A stretch of 64,000 nucleotides of DNA from Embleya scabrispora DSM 41855 (GCF_000372745.1 NZ_KB889687.1:1-64000), one strand, 5' to 3'. Shown: positions 1 to 8,915, counted from the stretch's first letter. Translations and numbers: made by a program. Notes: a model not told the origin generated them from the letters alone.

Positions 1-7
1 CCCCCCC

Positions 8-676
8 TCACCCACCCCCCAAATAAACCTGCCGATACCCACTCCACACCGCCGGCCCCAGGTCCGCCGGCACGTGTGGTGGAAGCGGCCACATCGGCCC
101 GCTCACCTCGCACAGGACCACGTGCAGACCCTCGCCCGCGTCGAACCAGCGCAGGCCCACCGCGCCGGGTGAGCGCAGCAGTTCGGCGACCGCCTCCTCG
201 TGCAGCCAACGCCCCATCGCCGCGCCCGAGCCGTGCGCGGTCAGGTGCAGCAGTTTGTCGCCGGCCGGGAAGAGCCGGCTCGCCGACACGTTGGGCCAGC
301 GGCGGATCTCCCGGCAGTCCAGGCGTGAGGAGGTGACCGCGCCGCTGAGTTCGGGCGGCAGCGGTGTACCGGTGGTGTCGTGCAGGTCGCCGCCGTCGGC
401 GGCGAGCACCCCGACGTGCTTGAGGTCGTACACGGTCAGGTAGCGCGCCGCCGGCGGCCCGGCCTCGGCCTCACCGTTGCCGAACGCCCCGCACAGCACG
501 AAGCGGCGCGCCCGCCGGAAGCCGGGCATCCGCAGCAGATCGTCGTGATGCCGATCGCACCAGGGGGAAAACGTGCCGTCGAGCGCCTCGGGCAGATCCG
601 AGCGCAGGTGCAGCAGGCCCGCGCCGATGGGGAATTCGTCCGGGTCCAGTCGCGGTATCGCGGGTTGGTCGGACAT
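8..676 (-). CDS. Conserved hypothetical protein, possible dimeric alpha/beta-barrel fold
   Basis: A 222-residue soluble protein with no signal peptide or membrane segment. The start is ATG behind a strong purine-rich ribosome binding site (GGGGGAGG, about 8 nt upstream). The N-terminal half has the rhythm of ferredoxin-like dimeric barrels: residues around 30-60 (LDGTFSPWCDRHHDDLL...GFRRARRF) and a strand reading RYLTVYDLK near residue 80 resemble the EthD/DUF4286 type. A second, similarly sized half follows. This is fold-level resemblance only and I do not assign a function. It is the last minus-strand gene at the window edge, downstream of the ankyrin gene, separated from it by 77 nt. Confidence 0.75.
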   Translation of the reverse strand: MSDQPAIPRLDPDEFPIGAGLLHLRSDLPEALDGTFSPWCDRHHDDLLRMPGFRRARRFVLCGAFGNGEAEAGPPAARYLTVYDLKHVGVLAADGGDLHDTTGTPLPPELSGAVTSSRLDCREIRRWPNVSASRLFPAGDKLLHLTAHGSGAAMGRWLHEEAVAELLRSPGAVGLRWFDAGEGLHVVLCEVSGPMWPLPPHVPADLGPAVWSGYRQVYLGGG

Positions 677-753
677 CGTTCGCGCCTCCCCCCGGGCCCT
701 CCCGCCCGGGTGTCCCTGGCGCAGGCGGGAACTGACGGAAAGTCATAATTTTG

Positions 754-1254
754 TTACCCACCGGTCGCGGAAAGCATGTCCTCTTTGCCGAACATCCGAG
801 CGGCCTCGCGCGCGCTCGGCGTGCCCGCGTCCGGATCGGCGCCCGCGGTCACGAGCGCCGCGACCACCTCGCGCTCGCTCTTGAACACGGCGCCCGCGAG
901 CGGGGTCTGTCCGCGGTCGTTGGCCCGGTCCGGGTCCGCGCCGCGGGCGAGCAACGCGCGAACCGCGTCGGCGTGTCCGTGGTAGGCGGCGAGCATCAGC
1001 AGGGTGTCGCCTCGGTCGTTGGCCAGGTTCGCCGGCAGGCCCGCGTCCACGTAACGGCCGAGCGTCTCGGCGTCACCGGTGCGCGCGGCCTCGAACAGTC
1101 GCCCGGCCAACTCCTCGATCGCCCGCTCGTCCTGTTCAGCCTGTTCGTCCTGCTCGTCCTGCTCAGCCTGTTCGGCCTGTTCGTCCCGCTCGTCCCGCTC
1201 GTCCCGCTCGTCCCGCTCGTCCTGCTGCCCCGGCTGCTGCTGCTGCTCGCTCAC
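754..1254 (-). CDS. Ankyrin-repeat protein with acidic low-complexity N-terminus
   Basis: A 166-residue protein. Residues 1-44 are almost entirely D, E, R, Q and A, arranged in three-residue periods (DER, DEQ, AEQ). From about residue 45 there are three ankyrin repeats, with typical cores such as GDTLLMLAAYHGHADAVRALLARGADPD and GQTPLAGAVFKSEREVVAALVTAGADPD. Ankyrin repeats mediate protein-protein contacts, and the partner is unknown. The GTG start has a GGAGA ribosome binding site about 9 nt upstream. The acidic segment is encoded by a 9-bp tandem repeat, so its length may vary between strains. The gene is divergent from the N-acetyltransferase across 168 nt. Confidence 0.85.
   Translation of the reverse strand: MSEQQQQPGQQDERDERDERDERDEQAEQAEQDEQDEQAEQDERAIEELAGRLFEAARTGDAETLGRYVDAGLPANLANDRGDTLLMLAAYHGHADAVRALLARGADPDRANDRGQTPLAGAVFKSEREVVAALVTAGADPDAGTPSAREAARMFGKEDMLSATGG
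1181..1225. repeat. 9-bp tandem repeat within the ankyrin gene
   Basis: Four exact copies of TCGTCCCGC followed by TCGTCCTGC. More degenerate copies extend leftward to about 1134. On the coding strand they encode repeated Glu-Arg-Asp and Glu-Gln-Asp triplets. Because the unit is a multiple of three, copy-number changes keep the frame. Confidence 0.85.
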
Positions 1255-1422
1255 GATCGATCTCCGAGAACACGACGACGTGCCGGTGTGACGGTCGAGC
1301 CGACACCGGCCCGACCGGATCCGAACCTATCGGGTGGCGCGCCGGGGCAACGGCGTCGCCGGCCGAGGCGCGCGTGTGAGAATCGGTGCCATCGTGGCCC
1401 CCGGATCCCAAGGAGACGGCTC

Positions 1423-2295
1423 GTGCGCCATCCGCACCACCTCGACCTCGACGCCTACTTCGCCCGCACCGGCTGGTCCGGCGAGCGGGCACCCACCTGG
1501 GCCACGCTGCGCTCGCTGCACCTGGCGCACGTGGTCGGCATCCCGTTCGAGAACGTCGAGGTCCTCCTGGGCGGGGTGCCCTCGCTTGAGCTCGCCGATC
1601 TGGAGGACAAGCTGGTCCGCCAGGGGCGGGGCGGCTACTGCTTCGAACACAACCTGCTCTTCGCCGCCGTGCTGGAGACGCTGGGCTTTCGGGTCACCCG
1701 GCTGGCCGCGCGGGTGCGGATGGGTACGGACACGATCCGCCCGATGACCCACATGTTGCTCTCGGTCGAGGTGCCCGGCGAGGCGCACCCCTATATCGCC
1801 GACGTCGGCTTCGGCAGCGGCGGCCTGTTGGAGCCGCTGCCGCTGCTGCCGGGCGTGGCCAGTCCGCAGGGGGCCTGGCGCTACCGGCTGGTGCGCGAGC
1901 GGGACCTGTGGCTGCTGCAGACCGTGTACGGCGAGGACGGCTGGTTCACGGTGTACTCGTTCACCCTGGAGCGCCGGGAGTCGGTCGACTTCGAGATGGC
2001 CAACTGGTACATCGCGACGCACCCGCGCTCGCCGTTCCGCAATACGCTGCGGGTGCAGTGCAGCGGCCCGCATCGGCGTGCGTACATCGACGGCCGACTG
2101 CTGACCGTGGTGCACAGCGACGGGTCCCGGGAGGAACGCGAGTTGACAAACGATCACGAGGTGCTGCGGCTCCTGGTCCGCGACTTCGGGTTGCTGCTGC
2201 CCTGGGACACGGCCTTCCCCGCGCCGTCCGAACCACCCGCGCCCGGCGAAGCGCCCCGGCGCCCCGAATCCGCCGCGCGACCCGAGGAGAGCTGA
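1423..2295 (+). CDS. nat: Arylamine N-acetyltransferase
   Basis: Transfers acetyl from acetyl-CoA to arylamines and arylhydrazines in the cytoplasm. The 290-residue length fits the family. The catalytic triad is visible: Cys73 in RGGYCFEHN, His110 in PMTHMLL and Asp127 in IADVGFG. The NAT signature FENVEVLLG lies near residue 42. The reading frame is open for several hundred bases upstream, but the real start is GTG at 1423: AAGGAG sits 7 nt before it and homology begins there (HLDLDAYFARTGW). The C-terminus ends in a Pro/Ala-rich tail. Its stop lies 3 nt before the ATG of the O-methyltransferase, so the two are translationally coupled. Confidence 0.93.
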   Translation: MRHPHHLDLDAYFARTGWSGERAPTWATLRSLHLAHVVGIPFENVEVLLGGVPSLELADLEDKLVRQGRGGYCFEHNLLFAAVLETLGFRVTRLAARVRMGTDTIRPMTHMLLSVEVPGEAHPYIADVGFGSGGLLEPLPLLPGVASPQGAWRYRLVRERDLWLLQTVYGEDGWFTVYSFTLERRESVDFEMANWYIATHPRSPFRNTLRVQCSGPHRRAYIDGRLLTVVHSDGSREERELTNDHEVLRLLVRDFGLLLPWDTAFPAPSEPPAPGEAPRRPESAARPEES

Positions 2296-2298
2296 GCC

Positions 2299-2970
2299 AT
2301 GTCCTTCGACAAGCAGGTGCAGGTCACCGCCGAGCTGTACGACTACCTCCTGGACCACTCGCTCGCGCCGGACGAGGTTCAGCGCGGCGTGATCGAACGG
2401 ACCCGGGAGATGGGCCGGTTCGCCGGATTGCAGGTGCCGGCCGAACAGGGCGCGCTGTTGACGCTGCTGGCGGGCGTGATCCGGCCCAGGGTCGCGGTCG
2501 AGGTCGGCACGTTCACCGGCTATTCGGCGCTGTGCATCGCCAAGGGCCTGGCCGAGGGCGGCCGGCTGCTGTGTTGCGACGTGTCCGAGGAGTGGACCGC
2601 GATCGCCCGCGAGGCGTGGCGCGAGGCGGGCGTGGACGACCGGATCGACCTGCGGATCGCCCCGGCCCTGGAGACGCTGGACGCGCTGCCCTCGCACCCG
2701 CACATCGACCTGGCGTTCCTGGACGCGAACAAGGACGGCTACATCTCCTATTGGGAGGCGCTGGTCCCGCGGATGCGGCCGAACGGTCTGTTGATCGTCG
2801 ACAACGTGCTCTTCAGCGGCCTGGTCCTCAAGCCGAGCGGCGACCCGACGCCGGAGGCGGTGGCCGCGTTCAACGCCCACGTCAAGGCCGACCCGAGGGT
2901 CGAACCGGTGATGCTTCCGGTCGCGGACGGCATCACCCTGGCCCGGGTGAAGGAGCTCAACGAACTGTGA
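2299..2970 (+). CDS. Class I SAM-dependent O-methyltransferase (caffeoyl-CoA OMT type)
   Basis: A 223-residue soluble methyltransferase of the cation-dependent O-methyltransferase group (Methyltransf_3). Motif I is VEVGTFTGYSALCIAKGL at residues 67-84 and binds SAM. An acidic D94 follows (CDVSEEW), and the metal/substrate segment is FLDANKDGYISYW at 140-152, with IVDNVLFSG at 166-174. These enzymes methylate catechol-type hydroxyls, and the true substrate here is unknown. Coupling to an arylamine N-acetyltransferase suggests joint modification of aromatic or xenobiotic compounds. That link is inference. Confidence 0.9.
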   Translation: MSFDKQVQVTAELYDYLLDHSLAPDEVQRGVIERTREMGRFAGLQVPAEQGALLTLLAGVIRPRVAVEVGTFTGYSALCIAKGLAEGGRLLCCDVSEEWTAIAREAWREAGVDDRIDLRIAPALETLDALPSHPHIDLAFLDANKDGYISYWEALVPRMRPNGLLIVDNVLFSGLVLKPSGDPTPEAVAAFNAHVKADPRVEPVMLPVADGITLARVKELNEL

Positions 2971-2976
2971 TCCAAG

Positions 2977-3008
2977 GGCCGGACGGGCCGTTCTCGACCC
3001 GTCCGGCC
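2977..3008. terminator. Bidirectional hairpin between convergent genes
   Basis: Perfect 11-bp inverted repeat (GGCCGGACGGG and its complement) with a 10-nt loop, lying between the O-methyltransferase stop and the convergent DUF6493 gene. There is no T-run, as is usual in high-GC actinobacteria. Confidence 0.75.
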
Positions 3009-3069
3009 GCTGTGGCTTCACCGGCCCGCCCGGCCCGCTCGGCCCGTCCGGTGGACATGCGGCGTGTAC

Positions 3070-5883
3070 TCAGCCGCGGTCGGCCAGAAGCCGGCGCAAC
3101 CGCTTCGCCTCGCCGACCGCCCGCGAACTCCCCTTCCGGTCGGCCAGCGCGTCCAGCCCCGGGATCGACCCGGCCCGCCCACCGCCGCTCGCGGCGGTCT
3201 CCGCGGCCACCGCCAGGGCGTCCGCGAGGCCGGTGTGCTTCGTACCGGCGAGCAGATCGGGCAGCAAGCCGCTCATGACGCCCCACACCGCCCGCCCCGC
3301 GCCCGCCCGGGCCGCGTCCTGCAACGAGGTGACCACCCGGGTGGTCTTCAGCCCTCGGGTACGCACCGCCTCGCCGATGTCGCGGCCCAGCGCCGCGGTG
3401 TCCCACGCGTCGCCCCGGGCCGCCAGGGTCACCACCGCGTCCACCGCGGCGGCGCGGTCCTCGGCCGTTCGGGCGCCGAGCGCGTAGGCCAGCGCGAGCG
3501 ACATGCCCGGTCCGAGTGGGCCGTGCGACTCGGCCAGGGCGGGCAGGATCTCCGCGCCTCGACAGCTCCCGTCGATCGCGCGCTGGGTACGGATCGCCAC
3601 GTGCGCGGCGAGCGCGTCCCGGTCCCGGGGCAACACCAGCGGCCAGCAGTGCAGGTCCGGCTCGGTGTTCTCGGACCGGCCACCGCCGCGCGCGGCGGCC
3701 CCCGGGTCGGCCAGGTCGTACAGGATCAGCGCGCTCTTGGGCAGCAGCTCACGATCGCCGGGGGCGACCGAGGCCAGGGGGCCGTCGAAGTGCACCCAGC
3801 CCCGGTCCCGGTTGGAGAACTCGCGGTGGATCCGGTCGAAGCGCCGCCGCCCGACGACCGCGGCCGGCGGCCCGCCGGCGGCCAGGACCGCGGCCACCCG
3901 CAGCCCGGCGGGCGAGGTGAGCCGGCCGGCCCGGGCGGCCACGACGGGATCGACGTCGGCGGGCAGCCGCAGCAGCGCCTGGTCGACGTCCCGACGCCAC
4001 GGGGTGTGTCCGGAGGCTTCCCACTGTTCCAGGCCCGCCACGAGGGCGTGGGGGTCCACGAAGCCGGTCGCGTCGGCGATCTCGGCCAGGTACGGGCCGC
4101 TGCGTGGCAGACGCAGCCGGGTGCCCACCTCGTACAGGCGCGCGAGCAGGAAGCGTTGCGCGGGTTCGAGTCGCTCGACATCGACCTTGGCGCCGGGGAT
4201 CAGCTCGTGATCGGATGCCTCGGTGCCCTTGCCGAACAGGCTGCGGAACCAGCCGGAGCGGGAACCGCCGTAGCCGGTGGCGGCGGCCACCATCGCGCCG
4301 ACCGCACCCTGCACCTGATGAATGAACCAGTGCTGGTGGATGATGTGTCCGTGCCGTTCGGTGAGCGGCAGCAGCGCGGTGTGCAACGCCTCGCGGTCGC
4401 GGGCGTGTTCGCGCAGCATCGCGGAGACGATCCGCTCCACCGCGAGCGGGTCGGTGGCCCGGCCACGCGGATCCACCCACGGGTTCGCGGTGCGGGCGAA
4501 CAACACCGCCAGTTCCTCGACCAGTTCGGCCGGCGAGGCGATCGGCGGCGGCAGCTCGCGCGGAGGTGGCGGCGCGAGCGGCGGCGCCGGATCGGGCTCG
4601 GCGGCCACGCTCTCGCCGATCAGGGCCGCCGCCTCCGGGCGCAGCGCCTCGCCCAGCAGCGGCAGTCGCGCACGCACCTCGTCGTGCACGAGGGCGGCCT
4701 GGTCCGGGGCCAACGGGCCGACCCGCTTGGCGATCAGGGTGAGTGCCCGCTCCTGGAGGTCGACCGCGGTCGACCCGAACACGGTGCAGGCACAGGCCAA
4801 CAGGGTGCCCGCGTGGTCCGGGTGGCGTTCGATCGACTGGGCGAGCCAGACGAGTTGGCTGCGGACCAACTTCTTCTCGCTCCGAAACAGCACCGACCGG
4901 CTCGCCTCGGCGAGCCGTTCCGCGTCCAACCGACCTGCCGCGTCCAGCCGGCGCAGCACCTCCTGGGCGGTCCCGGCCACCGGTGACGGTGCGTCCGGGA
5001 GCAACCGCAGGTAGGAGTCGACACGGGCGGCGAGTTCGTCGTCGGTGGGCGCCATCGCGTCGTGCATGCGCACGAACGCGCGCAGTGCGTTCGGGCGTTC
5101 GCCGCGCAGCAGGCGGGAGAGACAGCCGTCCAGGACGATGTCCCGCTCGATCACCTTCGCGTCGGCGAGTTCGGCCAGCGCGGCGCCCCAGCCGGGCGAC
5201 CCGGCCTGCTTCAGGGACTCGTGATTCTCCAGGTGTGCGCCGACTCCGGCGACCTCGAACAGCGCGGGCAGCAGGTCGGTGAAGTAGGGGTCCTCGCGCA
5301 GTCGTTCGGTGAGCGTGCGCCCGGCGGCTCCGGTGCTCTCCTGCCCCACCTTCGCCACCCAGCGGACCACGAAGCCGGTCGTGGTCGGCGTGGGCAGACC
5401 GCTGCCGCGCACCAGGGCGTCCGCCACGGCCCACTGGTTGTCCCACGGGTCCACGGGCATCTTCGCGGCGAGCCGCCGCACGATCTCCGCCGTCCAGGCC
5501 GGGTTGCGCTCGGCGAGCAGCGTGTGCACGGCCCGTTCGTCGACGTCGGTCGTGGTGGGCCGGGTCATGTCCTCGCGGGAGAGCCACTGGGCGATCCCGG
5601 CCGGGCCGCCCAGGCAGGCGATGCCGACGTAGCGCAGCGAGCGCAGGCCGCGCGAGGTGTCCCGGAGCGAGCGGACCGCCTCCTTGTACTGCGGCAGCAG
5701 CTTGCGGCGTTCGGCCTCGGTGCGTCCGGCGAACAGGGCGAGGATCGGCGCCGGGTCGCCGGCCGCCCGGTCCTGCTCGTGCAGGGCCACCTGTACCTGT
5801 GCCCAGGTGAGCGGTGCCCGGGTCGGCGGCTCGGTCCCGGCGGGACTCTCGCTCCCGGTCGTCCTCGGTTCGGTCCCGGTCAT
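3070..5883 (-). CDS. DUF6493-type large helical-repeat protein
   Basis: A 937-residue protein rich in Leu, Ala and Arg helices, without signal peptide or membrane spans. It resembles the DUF6493 proteins that accompany SWIM zinc-finger proteins in streptomycetes, and its helical repeat pattern suggests a HEAT/TPR-like scaffold. Function is unknown. Short Pro-rich linkers (APPLAPPPPRELPPP) around residues 430-450 divide it into two halves. The ATG start at 5883 overlaps the stop of the upstream SWIM gene in an ATGA, so the two are coupled and probably act together. The frame remains open upstream of this start, but that stretch is a shadow of the SWIM gene. Confidence 0.85.
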   Translation of the reverse strand: MTGTEPRTTGSESPAGTEPPTRAPLTWAQVQVALHEQDRAAGDPAPILALFAGRTEAERRKLLPQYKEAVRSLRDTSRGLRSLRYVGIACLGGPAGIAQWLSREDMTRPTTTDVDERAVHTLLAERNPAWTAEIVRRLAAKMPVDPWDNQWAVADALVRGSGLPTPTTTGFVVRWVAKVGQESTGAAGRTLTERLREDPYFTDLLPALFEVAGVGAHLENHESLKQAGSPGWGAALAELADAKVIERDIVLDGCLSRLLRGERPNALRAFVRMHDAMAPTDDELAARVDSYLRLLPDAPSPVAGTAQEVLRRLDAAGRLDAERLAEASRSVLFRSEKKLVRSQLVWLAQSIERHPDHAGTLLACACTVFGSTAVDLQERALTLIAKRVGPLAPDQAALVHDEVRARLPLLGEALRPEAAALIGESVAAEPDPAPPLAPPPPRELPPPIASPAELVEELAVLFARTANPWVDPRGRATDPLAVERIVSAMLREHARDREALHTALLPLTERHGHIIHQHWFIHQVQGAVGAMVAAATGYGGSRSGWFRSLFGKGTEASDHELIPGAKVDVERLEPAQRFLLARLYEVGTRLRLPRSGPYLAEIADATGFVDPHALVAGLEQWEASGHTPWRRDVDQALLRLPADVDPVVAARAGRLTSPAGLRVAAVLAAGGPPAAVVGRRRFDRIHREFSNRDRGWVHFDGPLASVAPGDRELLPKSALILYDLADPGAAARGGGRSENTEPDLHCWPLVLPRDRDALAAHVAIRTQRAIDGSCRGAEILPALAESHGPLGPGMSLALAYALGARTAEDRAAAVDAVVTLAARGDAWDTAALGRDIGEAVRTRGLKTTRVVTSLQDAARAGAGRAVWGVMSGLLPDLLAGTKHTGLADALAVAAETAASGGGRAGSIPGLDALADRKGSSRAVGEAKRLRRLLADRG

Positions 5884-7277
5884 CGGTTCGCCTCCTGCGC
5901 TGCGGGGGCCGTCGCGGTCGGGTCGCCGGCGGCCCGACCGCGCACGATCTGCGTGGCGAGCAGATGCTTGCAGGGCCCGCGTCCACCGCGATACTCGGCC
6001 CACCACTGGCACGTGCAACTGCCCGCCCCGGCCAGTCGCAGGCCGTAGGTCTGCTCGCCGCTGCGCACGGTCGCGCTCTCGCCGGTCCCGGTCAGCGTCA
6101 CCGCGCCCGCGGCCACCAGGGCGTGGGCGTCCCGCAGGCGCGGGTTCATTCGCTCCACGCTGCCGGTGTCGTAGGGGAGCTCGCGGTGGTAGTAGGCCGC
6201 CTCGGCGACGTCGTAGCCGATCCGGCCCCCGGTGCCCAGCCGGACCAGCGCGGCCCGCACCCGGTCGGCGCCGAGCCCGGAGCGCGCGGCCAACTCGCCC
6301 ACCTCGACCCGGGGTTCCCAGGCCAGCAGGGCCGAGATCAGGTCGGCGTCCGCGGCGCCGGAGTCGGCGGCCAGGCCGGTGAGCACGGCGCCCTCGCCGG
6401 AGAACCCCCGAGCCGGGTCCGGGGACAGGGTCAAGGTCAGCCGCATGCCCGGCAGTTCGATCTCCCACGCGGAGGACACCGCGGCGCCGCGCGCGTGCAC
6501 GGCGGGTCCGTACACCCGCAGCGCGAGTGCGTGGCGCAGCAGCCGGGTCAGCGCCCCGAGCCGGTCCGGCCCGGGCAAACACACCGCGCCGGGCAGCGGG
6601 CGGGCGGTCAGCCGCAGCGACCGCCCGGCCGGGACCGCCCACAGCGGCTGCCTGGCGCCGCGTGGCAGCGCGCGCAGGAACCGCACCGCCTCGCCCGCCG
6701 CCAGCTCGGCGCGCAGGTCGAACCCGGCCGAGATCACCTGGACTTCGGCGAAGCCGCGCAGCCAGCGCTCGGGCAGCGGAACCTTCTTCTCCACGACCGG
6801 GCCGTCGAAGGTGGTGACGGTCACGTCGTCGGGTCCGACCGCCAGGTGCAGCGGATCGGCGCCGCCGACCTTCGCGAGCGCCTCGCGCAGCGGCGCGTTG
6901 ACGTCCACGTTGGTGGTGCCGGTGCCGAACATCTCGCCGTCGATGCCGGCGGGCAGTACGTCCAGGCGGGCGTGCACGCCGCAGCACGCGGAGAACGACT
7001 CGAAGCGCAGGCGGTCGCCGTTGCCGGTCACCACCGGGTCGAGCAGGCCCGGCCGCATCGGCTGGTGGTAGCGCGCCGACGCGACGTCGGCCACCGCGAG
7101 CAGCCCGCCCGCGGCCGCCTCCGGCGCGGTCAGGAAGCCGTCGAAGAAGCGCGGGAAGGGGCTCAGGCCGTGCGAACTCAGGCCGCCGCAGGTCTGTAGG
7201 CCGAGTGAGCGTTCGCCGTCGACGGCGGCAAGGGTGGACGACCGCAGATAGGTGAAGGAGTGCACCGGGGAGGACAT
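5880..7277 (-). CDS. SWIM zinc-finger protein
   Basis: About 465 residues. The SWIM motif CxCx(n)CxH appears near the C-terminus as CTCQWW...GPCKHLLA and is a zinc-binding module used for nucleic-acid or protein contacts. The rest has no obvious enzymatic motif. I place the start at the ATG of MSSPVHSFTYL. MSTVFRM, 18 nt upstream, is an alternative, and neither has a clear ribosome binding site. Coding-frame residues before that (Arg/Thr-rich) look like noncoding leader. The gene overlaps the DUF6493 gene by 4 nt. Known relatives of this pair often sit beside MoxR ATPase and VWA genes; none is present here. Confidence 0.85.
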   Translation of the reverse strand: MSSPVHSFTYLRSSTLAAVDGERSLGLQTCGGLSSHGLSPFPRFFDGFLTAPEAAAGGLLAVADVASARYHQPMRPGLLDPVVTGNGDRLRFESFSACCGVHARLDVLPAGIDGEMFGTGTTNVDVNAPLREALAKVGGADPLHLAVGPDDVTVTTFDGPVVEKKVPLPERWLRGFAEVQVISAGFDLRAELAAGEAVRFLRALPRGARQPLWAVPAGRSLRLTARPLPGAVCLPGPDRLGALTRLLRHALALRVYGPAVHARGAAVSSAWEIELPGMRLTLTLSPDPARGFSGEGAVLTGLAADSGAADADLISALLAWEPRVEVGELAARSGLGADRVRAALVRLGTGGRIGYDVAEAAYYHRELPYDTGSVERMNPRLRDAHALVAAGAVTLTGTGESATVRSGEQTYGLRLAGAGSCTCQWWAEYRGGRGPCKHLLATQIVRGRAAGDPTATAPAAQEANR

Positions 7278-7762
7278 GCGAAAAACGGTAGACATCCCGT
7301 CCGACAGCGGGAGTCGGCCCGAGGGGGGCTTGTTCGGCCGGCGCGCTGACACGAACGGGTGAGCTTGCGCGTCGACTTCGCCGCCGACTCGGGTGCTCCG
7401 GGCGCCCGTCCGGGCGGCCTGCGTCCGCGCGCCACGGGTCACCCGCACGGGGGTGGATACGACACGAGTCACTGGTTGCGCGCGTAGCGTGCGTATTGGC
7501 CCGCTCGTTCGTCGCAAACATCCGGATTACCCGATAGTAGAGGGGGATTCGCGGTGCCGCGGCATCGATTAGGTGGTATCACCTGTGCGAGCATGGGCGG
7601 CTGGGGCCCGGGGCCCGAACATGAGCGGCGGAACCGCGGCACGTGTACGACTCGGGTGGGTGGTGGCACATCGTCAAGAGAGTGCTGTTGTAACCATGAT
7701 CCGAGGACGCGTGGCAACGCGCCGGCATACTATGCGCTGGTCCATTCAGCCGGAGGTAGCAG
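7278..7762. other. 485-nt divergent intergenic region
   Basis: Lies between the SWIM gene (leftward) and the XRE regulator (rightward), so it should hold two promoters. Short frames are open but none has a credible start with ribosome binding site. A short interrupted palindrome, AGGTG-GTAT-CACCT (7571-7584), and one CACGTGT element (7640-7646), weakly like the palindromes found downstream, are the only structures I see. Confidence 0.5.
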
Positions 7763-8629
7763 ATGCCCGCAACGCAGCCGGGGAGCGGCTCGACGGTTCG
7801 CCGTATTCTCCTCGGTTCCCAGCTTCGCCGTCTGCGCGAAGCGAAGGGGATTTCGCGGGAGGAGGCCGGATACGAGATCCGCGCCTCCGAATCCAAGATC
7901 AGTCGAATGGAACTGGGGCGCGTCAGCTTCAAGGAGCGCGACGTGGCTGATCTCCTCACCATGTACGGCGTGGGCGACGAGACCGAGCGCGCGGCGCTCC
8001 TGGGCCTCGCGGCGGAGGCCAACGCCCAGGGCTGGTGGCACAACTACAACGACATCCTGCCGAGTTGGTTCCAGGTCTACGTGGGCCTGGAGGAGGCCGC
8101 CTCGGTGATCCGCACCTACGAGGTGCAGTTCGTGCCCGGCCTGCTCCAGACCCCGGAGTACGCGCGGGCCGTGGTGATCGCCGGTCAGCCCTCCGCGTCG
8201 GCGGCGGAGGTCGACCGTCGGGTGGGTCTGCGGATGCAGCGACAGTCGATCCTGTACCGCGACAAGCCGCCCAGGTTGTGGGTCGTGCTGGACGAGGCCG
8301 CTCTGCGGCGCCCGATCGGCGGTCGGGACGTGATGCGCGATCAGGTCCGGCACCTGATCGAGATGGCCGCCCTGCCGAACGTCACCATCCAGATCATGCC
8401 GTTCCGGTTCGGCGCGCACGCGGCCGAGGGCGGCCCGTTCCTGTTGTTGCGGTTCCCGGAGAGCGACCTGCCGGACGTGGTCTACCTGGAACAGCTCACG
8501 AGCGCGCTTTATCTGGACAAACGCGACGAGGTCGACGCGTATACCGAGGTCATGGACCGGTTGAGCGTGGACGGCATGCCGCCGGACAAGAGTGTGGATC
8601 TGCTTCAGCGGATCCTGAAGGAGAACTGA
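7763..8629 (+). CDS. XRE-family regulator with DUF5753 domain (WhiJ/AbaA type)
   Basis: A 288-residue DNA-binding protein. The helix-turn-helix spans about residues 16-70 (LGSQLRRLREAKGISREEAGYEIRASESKISRMELG). The DUF5753 region follows from about 100 to 280, with its hallmark FVPGLLQTPEYARA near residue 128. GGAGG lies 8 nt before the ATG. In Streptomyces this class (WhiJ and AbaA homologues) is encoded beside a small DUF397 protein and an anti-sigma-like ATPase and influences development and antibiotic production. Here the DUF397 gene converges on it from 49 nt away. It is the most likely reader of the palindromes at 9039-10046. Confidence 0.92.
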   Translation: MPATQPGSGSTVRRILLGSQLRRLREAKGISREEAGYEIRASESKISRMELGRVSFKERDVADLLTMYGVGDETERAALLGLAAEANAQGWWHNYNDILPSWFQVYVGLEEAASVIRTYEVQFVPGLLQTPEYARAVVIAGQPSASAAEVDRRVGLRMQRQSILYRDKPPRLWVVLDEAALRRPIGGRDVMRDQVRHLIEMAALPNVTIQIMPFRFGAHAAEGGPFLLLRFPESDLPDVVYLEQLTSALYLDKRDEVDAYTEVMDRLSVDGMPPDKSVDLLQRILKEN

Positions 8630-8657
8630 CCCGGGTCGACGTGTGGACCCACCCGGG
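8630..8657. terminator. Hairpin between convergent XRE and DUF397 genes
   Basis: CCCGGGT and ACCCGGG form 7-bp arms with a 14-nt loop directly after the XRE stop. A third GACCCGGG follows at about 8664. No T-run. Confidence 0.5.
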
Positions 8658-8678
8658 CGGAGCGACCCGGGCGGGCTT

Positions 8679-8915
8679 TCACGCGAGCAGGTTGTCGAAG
8701 TCCCCGTCCTTGACCCCGAGGATGAGCGCCTCGATCTCGGCGCGCGTATAGATCAGCGCCGGCCCGTCGGGGTGGCGCGAATTGCGGACCGCGACGTCGC
8801 CGTCCGGCAGCGCAGCCATTTCCACGCAATTGCCTTGCGAGTTGCTCCGGCGACTCTTCTGCCAGGTGACCCCGTCGAGCGCGGTCGCCGATACCCCGTT
8901 GTGCGTTGCCTGCAT
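8679..8915 (-). CDS. DUF397 small protein
   Basis: A 78-residue protein with the family signature WQKSRRSNSQGNCVEMA and the C-terminal VRNSRHPDGPALIYTRAEIEALI. DUF397 proteins are encoded next to WhiJ-like XRE regulators and are thought to bind or modulate them. The start is the ATG of MQATHNG with AGGAG 7 nt upstream. The frame is open for a further 35 codons upstream, but that extension lacks homology and a ribosome binding site. Its upstream region carries one exact copy of the 12-bp palindrome. Confidence 0.9.
   Translation of the reverse strand: MQATHNGVSATALDGVTWQKSRRSNSQGNCVEMAALPDGDVAVRNSRHPDGPALIYTRAEIEALILGVKDGDFDNLLA

Noticed and set aside
677-753. CCCGGG palindromes between the first two genes as a terminator
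   Set aside because: Arms are only 6 bp and common in such GC-rich DNA.
1134-1225. Possible CRISPR-like array from the 9-bp repeats
   Set aside because: Units are contiguous without spacers and encode an in-frame acidic segment.
751-1422. Long N-terminal extension of the arylamine N-acetyltransferase frame
   Set aside because: It is antisense to the ankyrin gene and low-complexity; the GTG at 1423 has AAGGAG and begins the homology.
5884-7521. N-terminal extension of the DUF6493 frame through the SWIM gene
   Set aside because: Arg-rich shadow translation; the ATGA overlap at 5880-5883 defines the start.
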